Below are positions 34,078-42,584 of a stretch of DNA of 64,000 bases, piece by piece. The stretch is from NCBI RefSeq assembly GCF_003182275.1, contig NZ_QGTR01000001.1:124001-188000 (forward strand), read 5' to 3'. Source of the DNA: Hoeflea marina. GTDB taxonomy: Bacteria > Pseudomonadota > Alphaproteobacteria > Rhizobiales > Rhizobiaceae. Position 1 is the stretch's first letter; every line of letters starts with the position of its first letter. The notes beneath the pieces were generated by a model. The model searched no databases and had not been told where the DNA came from. It worked only from the letters and a program-made list of their open reading frames with translations. A program made the translations under genes and the position numbers.

Positions 34078-35578
34078 TCTCGTCATCGTCTACCATCGCC
34101 AGCCCTTCGAGGAAGTGGAGGAGGACGGCGTCGTCGTCCGCCGCGCCAATTCCAGCCCCAACGGCATCGTGCCGACGCTCAAGGGCTTCTTCGCCAATGT
34201 CGAGAAAGGCTCCTGGGTGGCCTGGAAGATGGCCGAGGATCCGGCCAATCCGGATTTCGAGCGCGTGGTCGAGGTGGAGGACACGTTCGGGACCTATTCG
34301 GTGTCGCGGCTGCCGCTGACCCGGGCGCAGGTGTCGAGCTTCTACCACATCACCTCCAAGGAGGCGTTCTGGCCGATCCTGCACTCCTTCAAGGATCGCT
34401 ACAATTACGACCCGGTCGACTGGCCCACTTTCCGCGAGGTCAACTGGGCCTTCGCCGAGGCCGCCGCCGCCGAAGCCGCTCCCGGCGCCGTCGTCTGGGT
34501 GCACGACTACAATCTCTGGCTCGTGCCCGGCTATCTGCGCCAGCTGCGCCCCGATGTGCGGATTTCCTTCTTCCACCACACGCCGTTCCCCTCGGCCGAC
34601 ATGTTCAACGTGCTGCCCTGGCGCCGCGAGATCATCAAGAGCCTGCTCGCCGCCGACGTGGTCGGCTTCCACATCCCGCGCTACGCCAACAATTTCGTCT
34701 CCGTCGTCCGCTCGCTCTTCGATGTGGCGCCGCCGGAGCGCGAACAGGTGCGCGGCGATTTCCTCGGCGAGGGCACCGCGCTGTCGGAACGCTCGGTGCC
34801 GGTCTCCCTGATGCATCAGGGCCGCAAGGTCCACATCAGCGCCTTCCCGGTGGGCGTCAATGCCGGCTATGTCGAAAGCATCGCCTCGAACGACGAGACC
34901 GAGGCGCGCGTGCGCGCCATCAAGGCCGAACTCGGCGACGCCAGGCTCATCATCTCGGTCGCCCGCACCGACTACACCAAGGGCAATATCGAGCAGCTGC
35001 TCACCTATGAGCGGCTGCTGGAGCGCCAGCCGGCCTTGCGCGGCAAGGTGAGGCTGATGCATGTCTCTGTGCAGGCCAACCGCTCGATGACCGCCTATGA
35101 ATCCATCCAGAACGAGATCGAGCAGATCGCCGGCCGCATCAACGGCCGCTTCGGCAGTTTCGACTGGCAGCCGGTGGCGCTGATCTCGCGCGCCGTCCCC
35201 TTCGCCGAGCTGATCGCCTATTACCGCGCAGCCGACATCGCCTGGATCACGCCGCTGGCCGACGGGCTCAACCTGGTGGCGCAGGAATATGTCGCCGCCC
35301 GCACCGACGGCGACGGCGTTCTGGTGCTCTCGGAATTCGCCGGCACCGCCATCGCGCTCGAATCCGCCGTGCTGACCAATCCGTTCTCCGACGGGATGAT
35401 GAACTGGTCGATCGACCAGGCGCTGGAAATGCCGGAAGACGAACGCCGGGCGCGCATGACCGTCATGCGCCGCACGGTGGCCACCTACGACATCGAGGCC
35501 TGGGCAAGCGAACAGCAACGCATGTTCGACCTCGCCCGCTTCGACACCCCGGAACAGGACAAGGCCGACGCGGCGTGA
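34067..35578 (+). CDS. ggpS: glucosylglycerol-phosphate synthase (GT20)
   Basis: It joins glucose from ADP-glucose to sn-glycerol 3-phosphate; dephosphorylation yields the osmolyte glucosylglycerol. The 503-residue protein is a trehalose-phosphate-synthase relative (WVHDYNLWLVPGYLRQLRPD, ISFFHHTPFPSADMFNVLPW, ARTDYTKGNIEQLL, ITPLADGLNLVAQEYVAART). The start LVIVYHRQPFEEVEEDG and the segments SPNGIVPTLKGFF and VSSFYHITSKEAFWPILHSF agree, as far as I recall them, with cyanobacterial GgpS and not with OtsA. It is the last gene of gpsA-HAD-ggpS and a terminator-like hairpin follows. Regulation by salt is expected from the family, not shown here. Confidence 0.9.
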   Translation: MPSDLVIVYHRQPFEEVEEDGVVVRRANSSPNGIVPTLKGFFANVEKGSWVAWKMAEDPANPDFERVVEVEDTFGTYSVSRLPLTRAQVSSFYHITSKEAFWPILHSFKDRYNYDPVDWPTFREVNWAFAEAAAAEAAPGAVVWVHDYNLWLVPGYLRQLRPDVRISFFHHTPFPSADMFNVLPWRREIIKSLLAADVVGFHIPRYANNFVSVVRSLFDVAPPEREQVRGDFLGEGTALSERSVPVSLMHQGRKVHISAFPVGVNAGYVESIASNDETEARVRAIKAELGDARLIISVARTDYTKGNIEQLLTYERLLERQPALRGKVRLMHVSVQANRSMTAYESIQNEIEQIAGRINGRFGSFDWQPVALISRAVPFAELIAYYRAADIAWITPLADGLNLVAQEYVAARTDGDGVLVLSEFAGTAIALESAVLTNPFSDGMMNWSIDQALEMPEDERRARMTVMRRTVATYDIEAWASEQQRMFDLARFDTPEQDKADAA

Positions 35579-35601
35579 GCGGCGGGCATTATCGCTGAAC
35601 T

Positions 35602-35630
35602 AAAGGGGCGGGCAGAGATGTCCGCCTTTT
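35602..35630 (+). terminator. probable terminator after ggpS
   Basis: AAAGGGGCGGGCA pairs imperfectly with TGTCCGCCTTTT (one G-T pair, GAGA loop) about 25 bases after the ggpS stop; the 3' arm ends in four T residues. Confidence 0.6.
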
Positions 35631-35902
35631 CCATGCCGGGAGGGGCGGTGGGAGGGAATTCAACGAGGTGTCAGAAGGGCAGGGAGGGGTGGTTCGGTGC
35701 GGCGGGAATGAACGCTGAAATGGGGCCGTAAGAGGACAGTTCGCACTTATCGGGAACCTCACAAAAACGGACATAAGCCCGAGGCACTAGATCCATCGCG
35801 ACCGACCCAAATCAACCGTTGGATAGCTTCCCGGCAGATGGCTGCTTCTGCTTGGCATAGACGAAGTTATCAATAGCTGTCGACGTAGAGGGCATTTAGC
35901 CC
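35631..35902. other. left margin of a low-G+C island
   Basis: The base composition falls from about 35.75 kb and stays low to about 37.4 kb. I see no gene, integrase remnant or flanking direct repeat in this stretch. Confidence 0.4.
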
Positions 35903-37114
35903 TCAGAAATCGCTCGCGGAGAATTTGCGCTCAACGTCGAGCAAATACGTGAATGGAGAAGCGCGACGTGCCTTGTTTCGCGCAAGATGCGTTTTCACGG
36001 ATACGTCTGTGACCGCAATCGCTGCCCCTGCGGCGAGCAACGTCGTGCCAGTCAAACCGGTGAAATATGCCAGTGCTCCGCCTGCGGGTACGGAGACCGT
36101 GACGGCGCGCTGAACACCCTCCCAAACGGATTGGATCGAGTTGTCTTTCAATTCGCTTCTCAACGCCTCCAACTTCGGGCGAATTCGCCGTTTATAGACT
36201 TGCTTCGCCTTCTCCTCGAGTTCCTTACCGGTTTCACAGGCGCCGATCTTGGAAGAGAGCTCCTCGAAATGCCCAGATAGCTCCGCCAGTTGAACTGCGC
36301 GCGCACGCCGGAAGTCCAGCAGCTTATCGACCCGTGTTGCCGGATCGACGCGAAGCGCCTCCATGACGAATGAGATAAGTGCTCCCTTCTTTTCTGACTC
36401 CGACGAAGGTTTCACATCATCCAGTAACGTGTGAAGGTTCACGCCCATTGCAGGCTCTTCATTCGTCAGCGCCGCTAGCTCCGTTTCCTTGGACAGCAAG
36501 GCAGCAAGAGCAGCCATGTAGACTTCAGCAAACAGGCTATCGACAAGCAGCCATTCGCCGTCGTTGTTGAAACGCCGATTGGCGTGATGAACGATGTCCT
36601 CTAAATGCCGGGACATTTTTCCGGGATGCATTGCGACAAACCGCATCTCCTCAAAATGGTCACGTAAACCAGGGTCGATCTTGCCCCGATGCATGTGCGC
36701 CAAACCAGTTCGCATCGCGAGGCTCCTGAGCGCTGGCGAGAGCTTTTCAGGATGTATATGGGCGTACCTGAACTGATCGCGAATATTCATGCCAATCTTG
36801 TCCGCGTGCATCAGCGCGTAGCGATTGGGGTCCCGGCCCATTCGGTTGGAGTCCAAGTCTCGTCGGAAGAAGCCACTGTCCATCAGGCCAACCACCCGTT
36901 TGCCGAGAACGTCAAGCAGATCGGGATGAAGGTCGCATCTCAACGGCTCAATGAACCCTTCGCGCCAGAGCATGTTAGTGTCGGCGTTCTGATATGGCTG
37001 ATTAATGGCACGCGGTGCGATCGTCTTAATTTCGTCCCAGAACAGAATTGCTGAGCGCAACCAAGTGCTGTCATGAATATCAATGTGAGGATAATAAAGC
37101 GCAGACCCCAACAC
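35903..37114 (-). CDS. orphan protein of unknown function with C-terminal membrane hairpin
   Basis: A 403-residue protein whose DNA has clearly lower G+C than its neighbours, which suggests horizontal transfer. It opens LGSALYYPHIDIHDSTWLRS followed by AILFWDEIKTIAPR, a start reminiscent of DUF6236-type proteins (weak recollection). The middle is helical and charged, with a predicted coiled coil near residues 275-330, and residues about 345-380 are hydrophobic (AYFTGLTGTTLLAAGAAIAV), forming one or two membrane segments. It is alone on its strand in the island, without transposase, toxin or nuclease neighbours. A stand-alone defence or stress function is possible but only a guess. Confidence 0.75.
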   Translation of the reverse strand: MLGSALYYPHIDIHDSTWLRSAILFWDEIKTIAPRAINQPYQNADTNMLWREGFIEPLRCDLHPDLLDVLGKRVVGLMDSGFFRRDLDSNRMGRDPNRYALMHADKIGMNIRDQFRYAHIHPEKLSPALRSLAMRTGLAHMHRGKIDPGLRDHFEEMRFVAMHPGKMSRHLEDIVHHANRRFNNDGEWLLVDSLFAEVYMAALAALLSKETELAALTNEEPAMGVNLHTLLDDVKPSSESEKKGALISFVMEALRVDPATRVDKLLDFRRARAVQLAELSGHFEELSSKIGACETGKELEEKAKQVYKRRIRPKLEALRSELKDNSIQSVWEGVQRAVTVSVPAGGALAYFTGLTGTTLLAAGAAIAVTDVSVKTHLARNKARRASPFTYLLDVERKFSASDF

Positions 37115-37410
37115 GGATGAACCTCAAAGCCAATTTCCCTAGTGGCCATAGTCGCAGTATTGGCGATCACTAAGCAAGCAATTTGTCCAAAGCGCCCCCA
37201 ACTCAGTAATTCGGATCAGATTCAGCGGAAGTCGACCTCCTACCAGCTGGTGCAGAAATGGCCCGCCATTCCGAGCGTCTGTTTCCCCTCTCAGCAGTTG
37301 CTGCTCGACTTGTCGAATGGCAGCTTCCGAGCGTCTCACCGAGGAGCCTGAACGGCCGAAATTAGGGCGCGAAGCGGACTTTGGCCGCCGAGCGTATCAA
37401 ACTCCCGCCC
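37115..37410. other. right margin of the low-G+C island
   Basis: About 300 bases of lower G+C upstream of the orphan gene, presumably with its promoter. Short open frames here have no ribosome-binding sites. Composition returns to normal at the DUF202 gene. Confidence 0.4.
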
Positions 37411-37734
37411 TCAACTATCCACATGCAGCCCGAAAGCGCCCAGCAGCAGGAACAGCGCCATCACCAGCGCCAGCAGCATCGCGTCGGGTCCGAACGAGCC
37501 GTCGTCGACTTCGGCTTCGAGCGCGATGCGTTTTCTGAGCCTGAGCATCCTCAGATAGGCGATCAGCACCACCAGCCCGCCGGCGGCGAGCAGGCCGATC
37601 TCGGAGCCGGTCGAGGGCGCGCCCGGATCGAGCCTTGCCGCGGCCAGCCCGAAGCCGACCACCGCCATGGCGGTGCGGACCCAGGCGAGGAATGTGCGTT
37701 CATTGGCCGAGTGGTCGGCATAGTTCTTGATCAT
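37411..37734 (-). CDS. DUF202 (YidH) family membrane protein
   Basis: A 107-residue inner-membrane protein with three hydrophobic segments and the DUF202 start HSANERTFLAWVRTAMAVVG. It follows mprF by 3 bases and is the last gene of the DUF1003-mprF-DUF202 operon. Function unknown; members occur beside membrane-stress genes. Confidence 0.9.
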   Translation of the reverse strand: MIKNYADHSANERTFLAWVRTAMAVVGFGLAAARLDPGAPSTGSEIGLLAAGGLVVLIAYLRMLRLRKRIALEAEVDDGSFGPDAMLLALVMALFLLLGAFGLHVDS

Positions 37735-37737
37735 GAC

Positions 37738-40374
37738 CTACCTCAGGATTCCCTTGGCGCCGGCCGAGACCAGCCCCTTGATGCCGCCCGAGACCAGGCC
37801 GTTGACATCCATCAGCACGCCCGGCGCATCGATGGCGCGCGGCACCGCCATGTAGCTCGGGGTCCAGACCGGATTGAACTTCTGCTTGAAGGCGCGCAGG
37901 CCCTCGAAATTGTAGAAATGCTCGCCATGCTTGAAGACCGCGTTGCCGATGCGGTTCCACATCGTCGCCATCGGCCCGCTCTTCAGCCCCGAGAGGGGTG
38001 CGGCGCCGAGCGAGAACCAGCGAAACCCCTTGTCGGCGCCCCACAGCATCAGTTCGCCGAACAGCGCATCCATTACGAAGCCGGGGATTTCCGGGTCGTA
38101 GCGCATCAGGTCGATGGAGAATTCCTCCATGTCGGCGCCCTGCAGCAGATTGGCAAACGCAATGATGCGGTTGTCTTCCGTGTGGCGGATGACGGCCTGG
38201 TCGAAATGGGCGAGATACTGCTCGTTGAAGGAGCCGAGCGAAAAGCCCTTCTCGGTGCCGTGCTTGGATTCGAGCCAGGCTTCCGAGACGCGCCGGAGGT
38301 CGGCGAGATGCGCCTTGACCTGGCGCGCCGGAATGATGTCGAACTCGTAGCCCTCGCGCCGCGCCTTGTTGCGCGCCCGGCGGAAATAGCCCTTGTCCGG
38401 ACCGTCGAGCGTCAGCCCCACCAGGTTGACGCGCGCCACCTCGCCGATCTTGAGGATCGAGAACCCCATCTCGACATAGGTCGGCAGGTATTTTTCCGAG
38501 GTGGCGTAGAAGGCGCATGTCTTGCCGCTGGCGTCGGCCAGGCCGCGCAGTTGCCAGCAGAGATCGGCGCCGGCCCTGGGCTCGCCCACCGGGTCGCCCT
38601 TGGCAACCAGCGTGCCGCCGCCATCGGCATAGGCGATGAAGGCCTTGCCGTCTTCCGACAGCAGGAAGCGCTTGTCGCCGGTCAGCGCCAGACCTGCTTC
38701 CGCCTCCGGCGATGCCGCCACCAGATCGCGCACCCGGTCGGGAATCGGCTCGGGCTTGAGCCGCGGGCCGGAACCGCCGATCCAGGCGTTGAGCGCCACC
38801 GCCAGCAGAATGACGGCGATCGCCAGCGAAGCGCGCAGGAACCGCGGGGCATCGCCGTGCCAGGCAAAATCCCACCACAGCTCGTTGGAATATTCGACAT
38901 TGGAATAGGCAAACAGCCCGATCCAGATCGCCGCCGTCACCGCCATGGCCGAGACGATCAGCCAGCGCCAGCTCGGGGAGAACACCGCCTGGTTCGGCCC
39001 CCGGTAGAAGGCGTTGCGGAACGTCCCCAGCAGCACCAGTGCGGCCAGCAGGGCTTCCGCCTGCAGCCAGCCCGCGCCCCTGGCGACGGACGCGGCCGCG
39101 CCGATGGCAATCAGCGCCATGGCAATCCACCAGGCCTTGGCCTGCTTGCGGTAGAGTCCGCGGGCGACGATGATGAGCAGCACGCCGGCAACCGAACCGA
39201 TCAGGTGCGAAGCCTCGACGAGCGACAGCAGCGAGACCTCCTGCAGCGCCCGCATGCGGCCGAACTCGGCCGGCAGGCTGCCCGAGACCAGCAGCGTCAG
39301 CCCGGCCATCAGCGCGATGCCGGCGCTGGCGGCGTGGATGAGCGGCTTGACGATGGAGTAGATCTTGCGGCCGGTGCGCTTGTCCGTGTCCGGCGACCGC
39401 ATGATCCAGGCCAGCGCCAGGCCGCAGACGGCGATCGAGAACGGGATGACGTAGTAGACAAGCCGGTAGAGCACGAGGCTTGCGAGCATGTCGGAGCGGC
39501 CGGCGGCCCCCAGTCCGGCGATCATCGTCGCCTCGAAGACGCCGATGCCGCCGGGTGAATGGCTGACGATGCCGAGCCCGATCGCGGCCACGAAGACGAC
39601 GAAGAACAGGGCGAAATTCTGCGCCAGGTCGGGCGGCAGCAGCACATAGAGGGTGAGCGCCGCCGAGATGATGTCGAACACCGCCACCGCGGTCTGCGCA
39701 AGCGCCATCTCCGCGCCCGGAAGCTGGATCCGGAAGCCCCTGTGGCCCACCGACCGCCTGCCGCCGGCAAGCCACCCGATCAGCAGCACGAACAGCGTCA
39801 GCAGCCCGATGCCGATGCCGGTCTCGGCCGGCGCGGACAGATTGAGCGTCGACCCCAGGCCCGCGGGATGGAAGGTCAGGAGCAGTCCGGTCAGGATCGT
39901 GACGCCCAGCCAGAACGAGAACCACAGGGTCGCCACCACATTGCCGATGGCGCCCATGTTCATGTCATAGGTGTCGTAGATGCGGGCGCGGACCGCGGCC
40001 CCGGTCAGCCAGGAAAATCCGAGCAGGTTTGAGATGGCGTAGCCCGCCGCTCCCGCGGTCGCGGCCACGCCCACGGGCACCCGTCCCGGCGCCACCGAAT
40101 GCACGGCCAGCACGTCGTAGCAGGCCAGCGCCATGAAGCTCGCGGCGGTGAAGGCGAGCGCCAGCATGAGATGCGACAGCGGCAGTGCGGCAATGTCGGC
40201 CTGGACCTCGGTCCAGCCGACATTGACCGCCAGGCGGTGCAGCACGACGATGGCGATGGCGAAAATGCCGCCGCCGATCATCAGCTTGACCGCCGGATGC
40301 AGCAGGGCGCTCTCGAGGGAGGCGATCATGTCGGACTTTTCAGTCCGGTCGGCCTCGTCAGTTTCTTGGTCCAA
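37738..40374 (-). CDS. mprF: bifunctional phosphatidylglycerol lysyltransferase/flippase
   Basis: It transfers an amino acid, usually lysine, from aminoacyl-tRNA to phosphatidylglycerol and flips the product, lowering the net negative charge of the membrane and giving resistance to cationic peptides. The 878-residue protein has about 13 or 14 membrane helices in its first 540 residues, with the flippase motif SHSPGGIGVFEATMI, and a C-terminal DUF2156 synthase domain with KGYFRRARNKARREGYEFD, KGFSLGSFNEQYL and FYNFEGLRAFKQKFNPVW. Full length, no missing part seen. It overlaps the DUF1003 gene by 17 bases. Whether lysine or alanine is used cannot be told. Confidence 0.95.
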   Translation of the reverse strand: MDQETDEADRTEKSDMIASLESALLHPAVKLMIGGGIFAIAIVVLHRLAVNVGWTEVQADIAALPLSHLMLALAFTAASFMALACYDVLAVHSVAPGRVPVGVAATAGAAGYAISNLLGFSWLTGAAVRARIYDTYDMNMGAIGNVVATLWFSFWLGVTILTGLLLTFHPAGLGSTLNLSAPAETGIGIGLLTLFVLLIGWLAGGRRSVGHRGFRIQLPGAEMALAQTAVAVFDIISAALTLYVLLPPDLAQNFALFFVVFVAAIGLGIVSHSPGGIGVFEATMIAGLGAAGRSDMLASLVLYRLVYYVIPFSIAVCGLALAWIMRSPDTDKRTGRKIYSIVKPLIHAASAGIALMAGLTLLVSGSLPAEFGRMRALQEVSLLSLVEASHLIGSVAGVLLIIVARGLYRKQAKAWWIAMALIAIGAAASVARGAGWLQAEALLAALVLLGTFRNAFYRGPNQAVFSPSWRWLIVSAMAVTAAIWIGLFAYSNVEYSNELWWDFAWHGDAPRFLRASLAIAVILLAVALNAWIGGSGPRLKPEPIPDRVRDLVAASPEAEAGLALTGDKRFLLSEDGKAFIAYADGGGTLVAKGDPVGEPRAGADLCWQLRGLADASGKTCAFYATSEKYLPTYVEMGFSILKIGEVARVNLVGLTLDGPDKGYFRRARNKARREGYEFDIIPARQVKAHLADLRRVSEAWLESKHGTEKGFSLGSFNEQYLAHFDQAVIRHTEDNRIIAFANLLQGADMEEFSIDLMRYDPEIPGFVMDALFGELMLWGADKGFRWFSLGAAPLSGLKSGPMATMWNRIGNAVFKHGEHFYNFEGLRAFKQKFNPVWTPSYMAVPRAIDAPGVLMDVNGLVSGGIKGLVSAGAKGILR

Positions 40375-41059
40375 GGCGCTCTTCCAACAGTTCGATCTGC
40401 AATTGCTGCATTTCCGCCAGCCGCTCCCACTGATGGGCCAGCTGATGGTCGATCTTCTCGTGCAGCTGGCGGATTTCCAGCTCCGCCTTGAGATTGACCT
40501 TGTAGTCGTTTTCGGCGCGCAGGCGATCCTTTGTTTCCTGCCGGCGCTGGCTCATCATGATCACCGGCGCCTGGATGGCGGCGATGCAGGAGAGCACGAG
40601 GTTGAGCAGGATGAAGGGGTAGGGGTCGAAGGCGGCAAAGAGCAGGCCGGTGACGTTGAGCATCATCCAGATGACCAGCACCACCGCGAAGGAGAGGATG
40701 AAGGTCCAGGAGCCACCAAACTGCGCCACCTTGTCGGCGGCCCGGTCGCCGATGGTCATGTGCTCGTCGATCAGGCCGGCGGGGTCGACGGAGACGATCT
40801 CGTTGTTCTGCAGGCTGGAGAGCACCTGGCGGTCAAGCGCCGAGATCTCGCCGCGCTCGTCCTCGAGCATGTTCTCGACGTAGCGGCGCCGGTAGCCGGC
40901 GAGGTCGTCGCTGCAGATGAACTTGCCGTCGCCCCAGTCGGCGTGGTCGCGGGCAATCAGCGCCGAGACGCCCGGCCGCACGGAGATCCACGGCCGCAGC
41001 GAGTGCGGCGGCAGATGCCGCCGGCAGACATGACAGGTCCGGTGCGTGGCTTGCGTCAT
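40358..41059 (-). CDS. DUF1003 domain membrane protein
   Basis: A 233-residue protein. An N-terminal zinc-ribbon-like start (RTCHVCRRHLPP, with CSD further on) precedes two membrane helices (FILSFAVVLVIWMMLNVTGL and FILLNLVLSCIAAIQAPVIM) and a C-terminal charged coiled coil (RQLHEKIDHQLAHQWERLAE). This is the DUF1003 layout. It is the first gene of the operon with mprF and overlaps it by 17 bases, so a role in envelope or cation stress is plausible but unproven. Confidence 0.9.
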   Translation of the reverse strand: MTQATHRTCHVCRRHLPPHSLRPWISVRPGVSALIARDHADWGDGKFICSDDLAGYRRRYVENMLEDERGEISALDRQVLSSLQNNEIVSVDPAGLIDEHMTIGDRAADKVAQFGGSWTFILSFAVVLVIWMMLNVTGLLFAAFDPYPFILLNLVLSCIAAIQAPVIMMSQRRQETKDRLRAENDYKVNLKAELEIRQLHEKIDHQLAHQWERLAEMQQLQIELLEERLGPRN

Positions 41060-41722
41060 CTTTTCGTCCTGCCGAGTGGGTTCCGTCACTGGAATCAGCC
41101 TGTTGCGGCGAGTGTGGCAGCTGAACCCGGTGCGAGGATGGAATGGGCGGAGCCATCCTGACCCCGATCGCGGCATGACCGGGGCGACCCGCGGCCGTCC
41201 CTTGACCGGTGCCCGATGCTTAACCGGGCTGCTTGGCACGCATCAGCGCGCGCCATTCGTGCGCGCTGCGCAGCCGCGCCTGGCCGGACCTGCGGTCGAT
41301 CGCTGCGGAGGGCGGCCGCGCGAGAGCGGCGCCCGCATCAAGGCGTTCGCCGGCTCTGGGCCGCCTGATGCAGGTGAACCGGCTTCCGGCCCGGCGCGGG
41401 TCAACGCGACGACGCCCGCCGCGGCGCGCGCATGGTGCCGTCCGACAACCGGTCCGGCGTGCCTGCAAGGCGCCGCGCGTGGCCGATGCTCCGCGCAAAG
41501 AATGCAGGACCATGCGACAGCCGGCTCGTCCGGCGGCGACCCGCGTGAGCGCACCCGCCAACCGGCGGATGCGCCTGGCCGAATGCATCTCGCCCGAAAA
41601 TGTGCAGCGGTTTCGGGACCATGACGCACAAGCACAAAGAGCTAAAGCACATCGCGTGAATCGGAAATCACGCGATGTGCTTCAAGGGCTTCTGCCGCTT
41701 CGGCTTGTATCGGGGGCGGGGC
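41060..41722. other. intergenic region with repeat remnant
   Basis: About 660 bases between divergent... operon start of DUF1003 and the 3' end of the DUF4440-like gene. The open frames across 41220-41640 are Arg/Ala-rich on both strands, overlap one another and lack ribosome-binding sites, so I do not call a gene. The right part holds a repeat remnant and a perfect hairpin (41585-41682). Confidence 0.5.
41585..41682. repeat. rhizobial-type mosaic repeat with perfect 15-base-pair hairpin
   Basis: CCCGAAAATGTGCAGCGG (41593-41610, shared with 17440) is followed by a perfect stem AAGCACATCGCGTGA / TCACGCGATGTGCTT (41645-41659 and 41668-41682) with an 8-base loop. The arrangement of a GTGCAGCGGTTT block followed by a GCGATGTGCTT hairpin is widespread between genes in rhizobia. 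The hairpin may also terminate the gene at 41723. Confidence 0.7.
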
Positions 41723-42226
41723 CTACTGCACCGCCGCAACCGGCGGTGTCGGGCCGGGATCGACGTTCCAGGTCTGCATGACGTCCTTCCAGACAGCGTC
41801 CTCCAGCACGGAGATCGCCGACCAGTAGCCGTGCAGCGGCATCGAGTTGCCCTTGTCGTCGGAGGCGGTGAAACTGTACTCGCCCTCGCTCCAGACCGTC
41901 TTGCCGTCGTCGCCGATCATGTGGGAACTGGTCACCTTGCCGGCGTGGTCGCTGAACTTGAAGCGCTCGAGCAGCTTCTCGTAATGCGCCTTGATCGCCT
42001 CGCGGCCCCGGATCGGGCCCTGGTTGGTGATCTCGACGGCGTCTTCGGCGTAAAGCGCGACGATGGCGTCGGCGGTGTTGGCGTTGAAGGCGTCGTCCCA
42101 TTTGGCGGAGTGCTCAGCCAGCGCCGAAAGCATGGCTTCGTCGGTCACCCGCATTTGCTCCGCGCCTGCCGGGCCGACGGCGAGCAGGGCCGCGCCCAGC
42201 AACGCAGCTGTGAGGATGTGCTTCAT
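41723..42226 (-). CDS. secreted NTF2-like protein (DUF4440/YybH type)
   Basis: A 167-residue protein with a signal peptide (ILTAALLGAALLAVGPAGA, cleaved about residue 22) and a single NTF2-like domain: HSAKWDDAFNANTADAIVAL, YAEDAVEITNQGPIRGREAI and the Trp/Tyr-rich C-terminal strands. It resembles ketosteroid-isomerase-like DUF4440 proteins, here periplasmic. GGGAG precedes the ATG. No partner gene is adjacent and the ligand is unknown. Confidence 0.87.
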   Translation of the reverse strand: MKHILTAALLGAALLAVGPAGAEQMRVTDEAMLSALAEHSAKWDDAFNANTADAIVALYAEDAVEITNQGPIRGREAIKAHYEKLLERFKFSDHAGKVTSSHMIGDDGKTVWSEGEYSFTASDDKGNSMPLHGYWSAISVLEDAVWKDVMQTWNVDPGPTPPVAAVQ

Positions 42227-42584
42227 GGCAAGTCTCCCGTTGTGAAAGCTGCGGCGGCGGAGCCGGTACCTGATCATTTCCCGGTCATTCCCGCCTGTCG
42301 CACCCTGAAATCATAGCGCATCGCAATAAAAACGCAATAAACATCAATAAAAAATCGTTTTACGCATGTATAAATTAAAAGTGAAACTTGAATACGTTAT
42401 TTGATCATGATTTATATTGAAGAATGGCTTGCTGTGTTGTCTTGGAGGCAGCTTCCGCGGTTCCGCGGCCGGATTGCGGCGCGCCGCTGTGCTCGGCTGC
42501 GCGCCTATGTCACGCTGGCCAAACTGGCCAGCGGCGGACGGATGGCCTATCTATCTGTTCTGTTGAATGTGTCAGGGGAACGGG
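42227..42584. promoter_or_regulatory. regulatory region upstream of the bd oxidase operon
   Basis: About 360 bases; 42310-42420 is strikingly A+T-rich. TTGATCATGATTTA at 42401-42414 has one perfect FNR half-site (TTGAT) and a poor second half, so oxygen control through an FNR-like protein is only suggested. No gene is called here. Confidence 0.4.

Noticed and set aside
35750-37400. Integrative element with attachment sites around the low-G+C gene
   Set aside because: No integrase, tRNA end or flanking direct repeat could be seen.
41220-41640. Possible small genes between the DUF1003 and NTF2-like genes
   Set aside because: Several mutually overlapping Arg/Ala-rich frames on both strands, without ribosome-binding sites or recognisable motifs.
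42401-42584. Small gene before cydA starting in the A+T-rich region
   Set aside because: The frame has no ribosome-binding site and runs on into cydA in a wrong frame.
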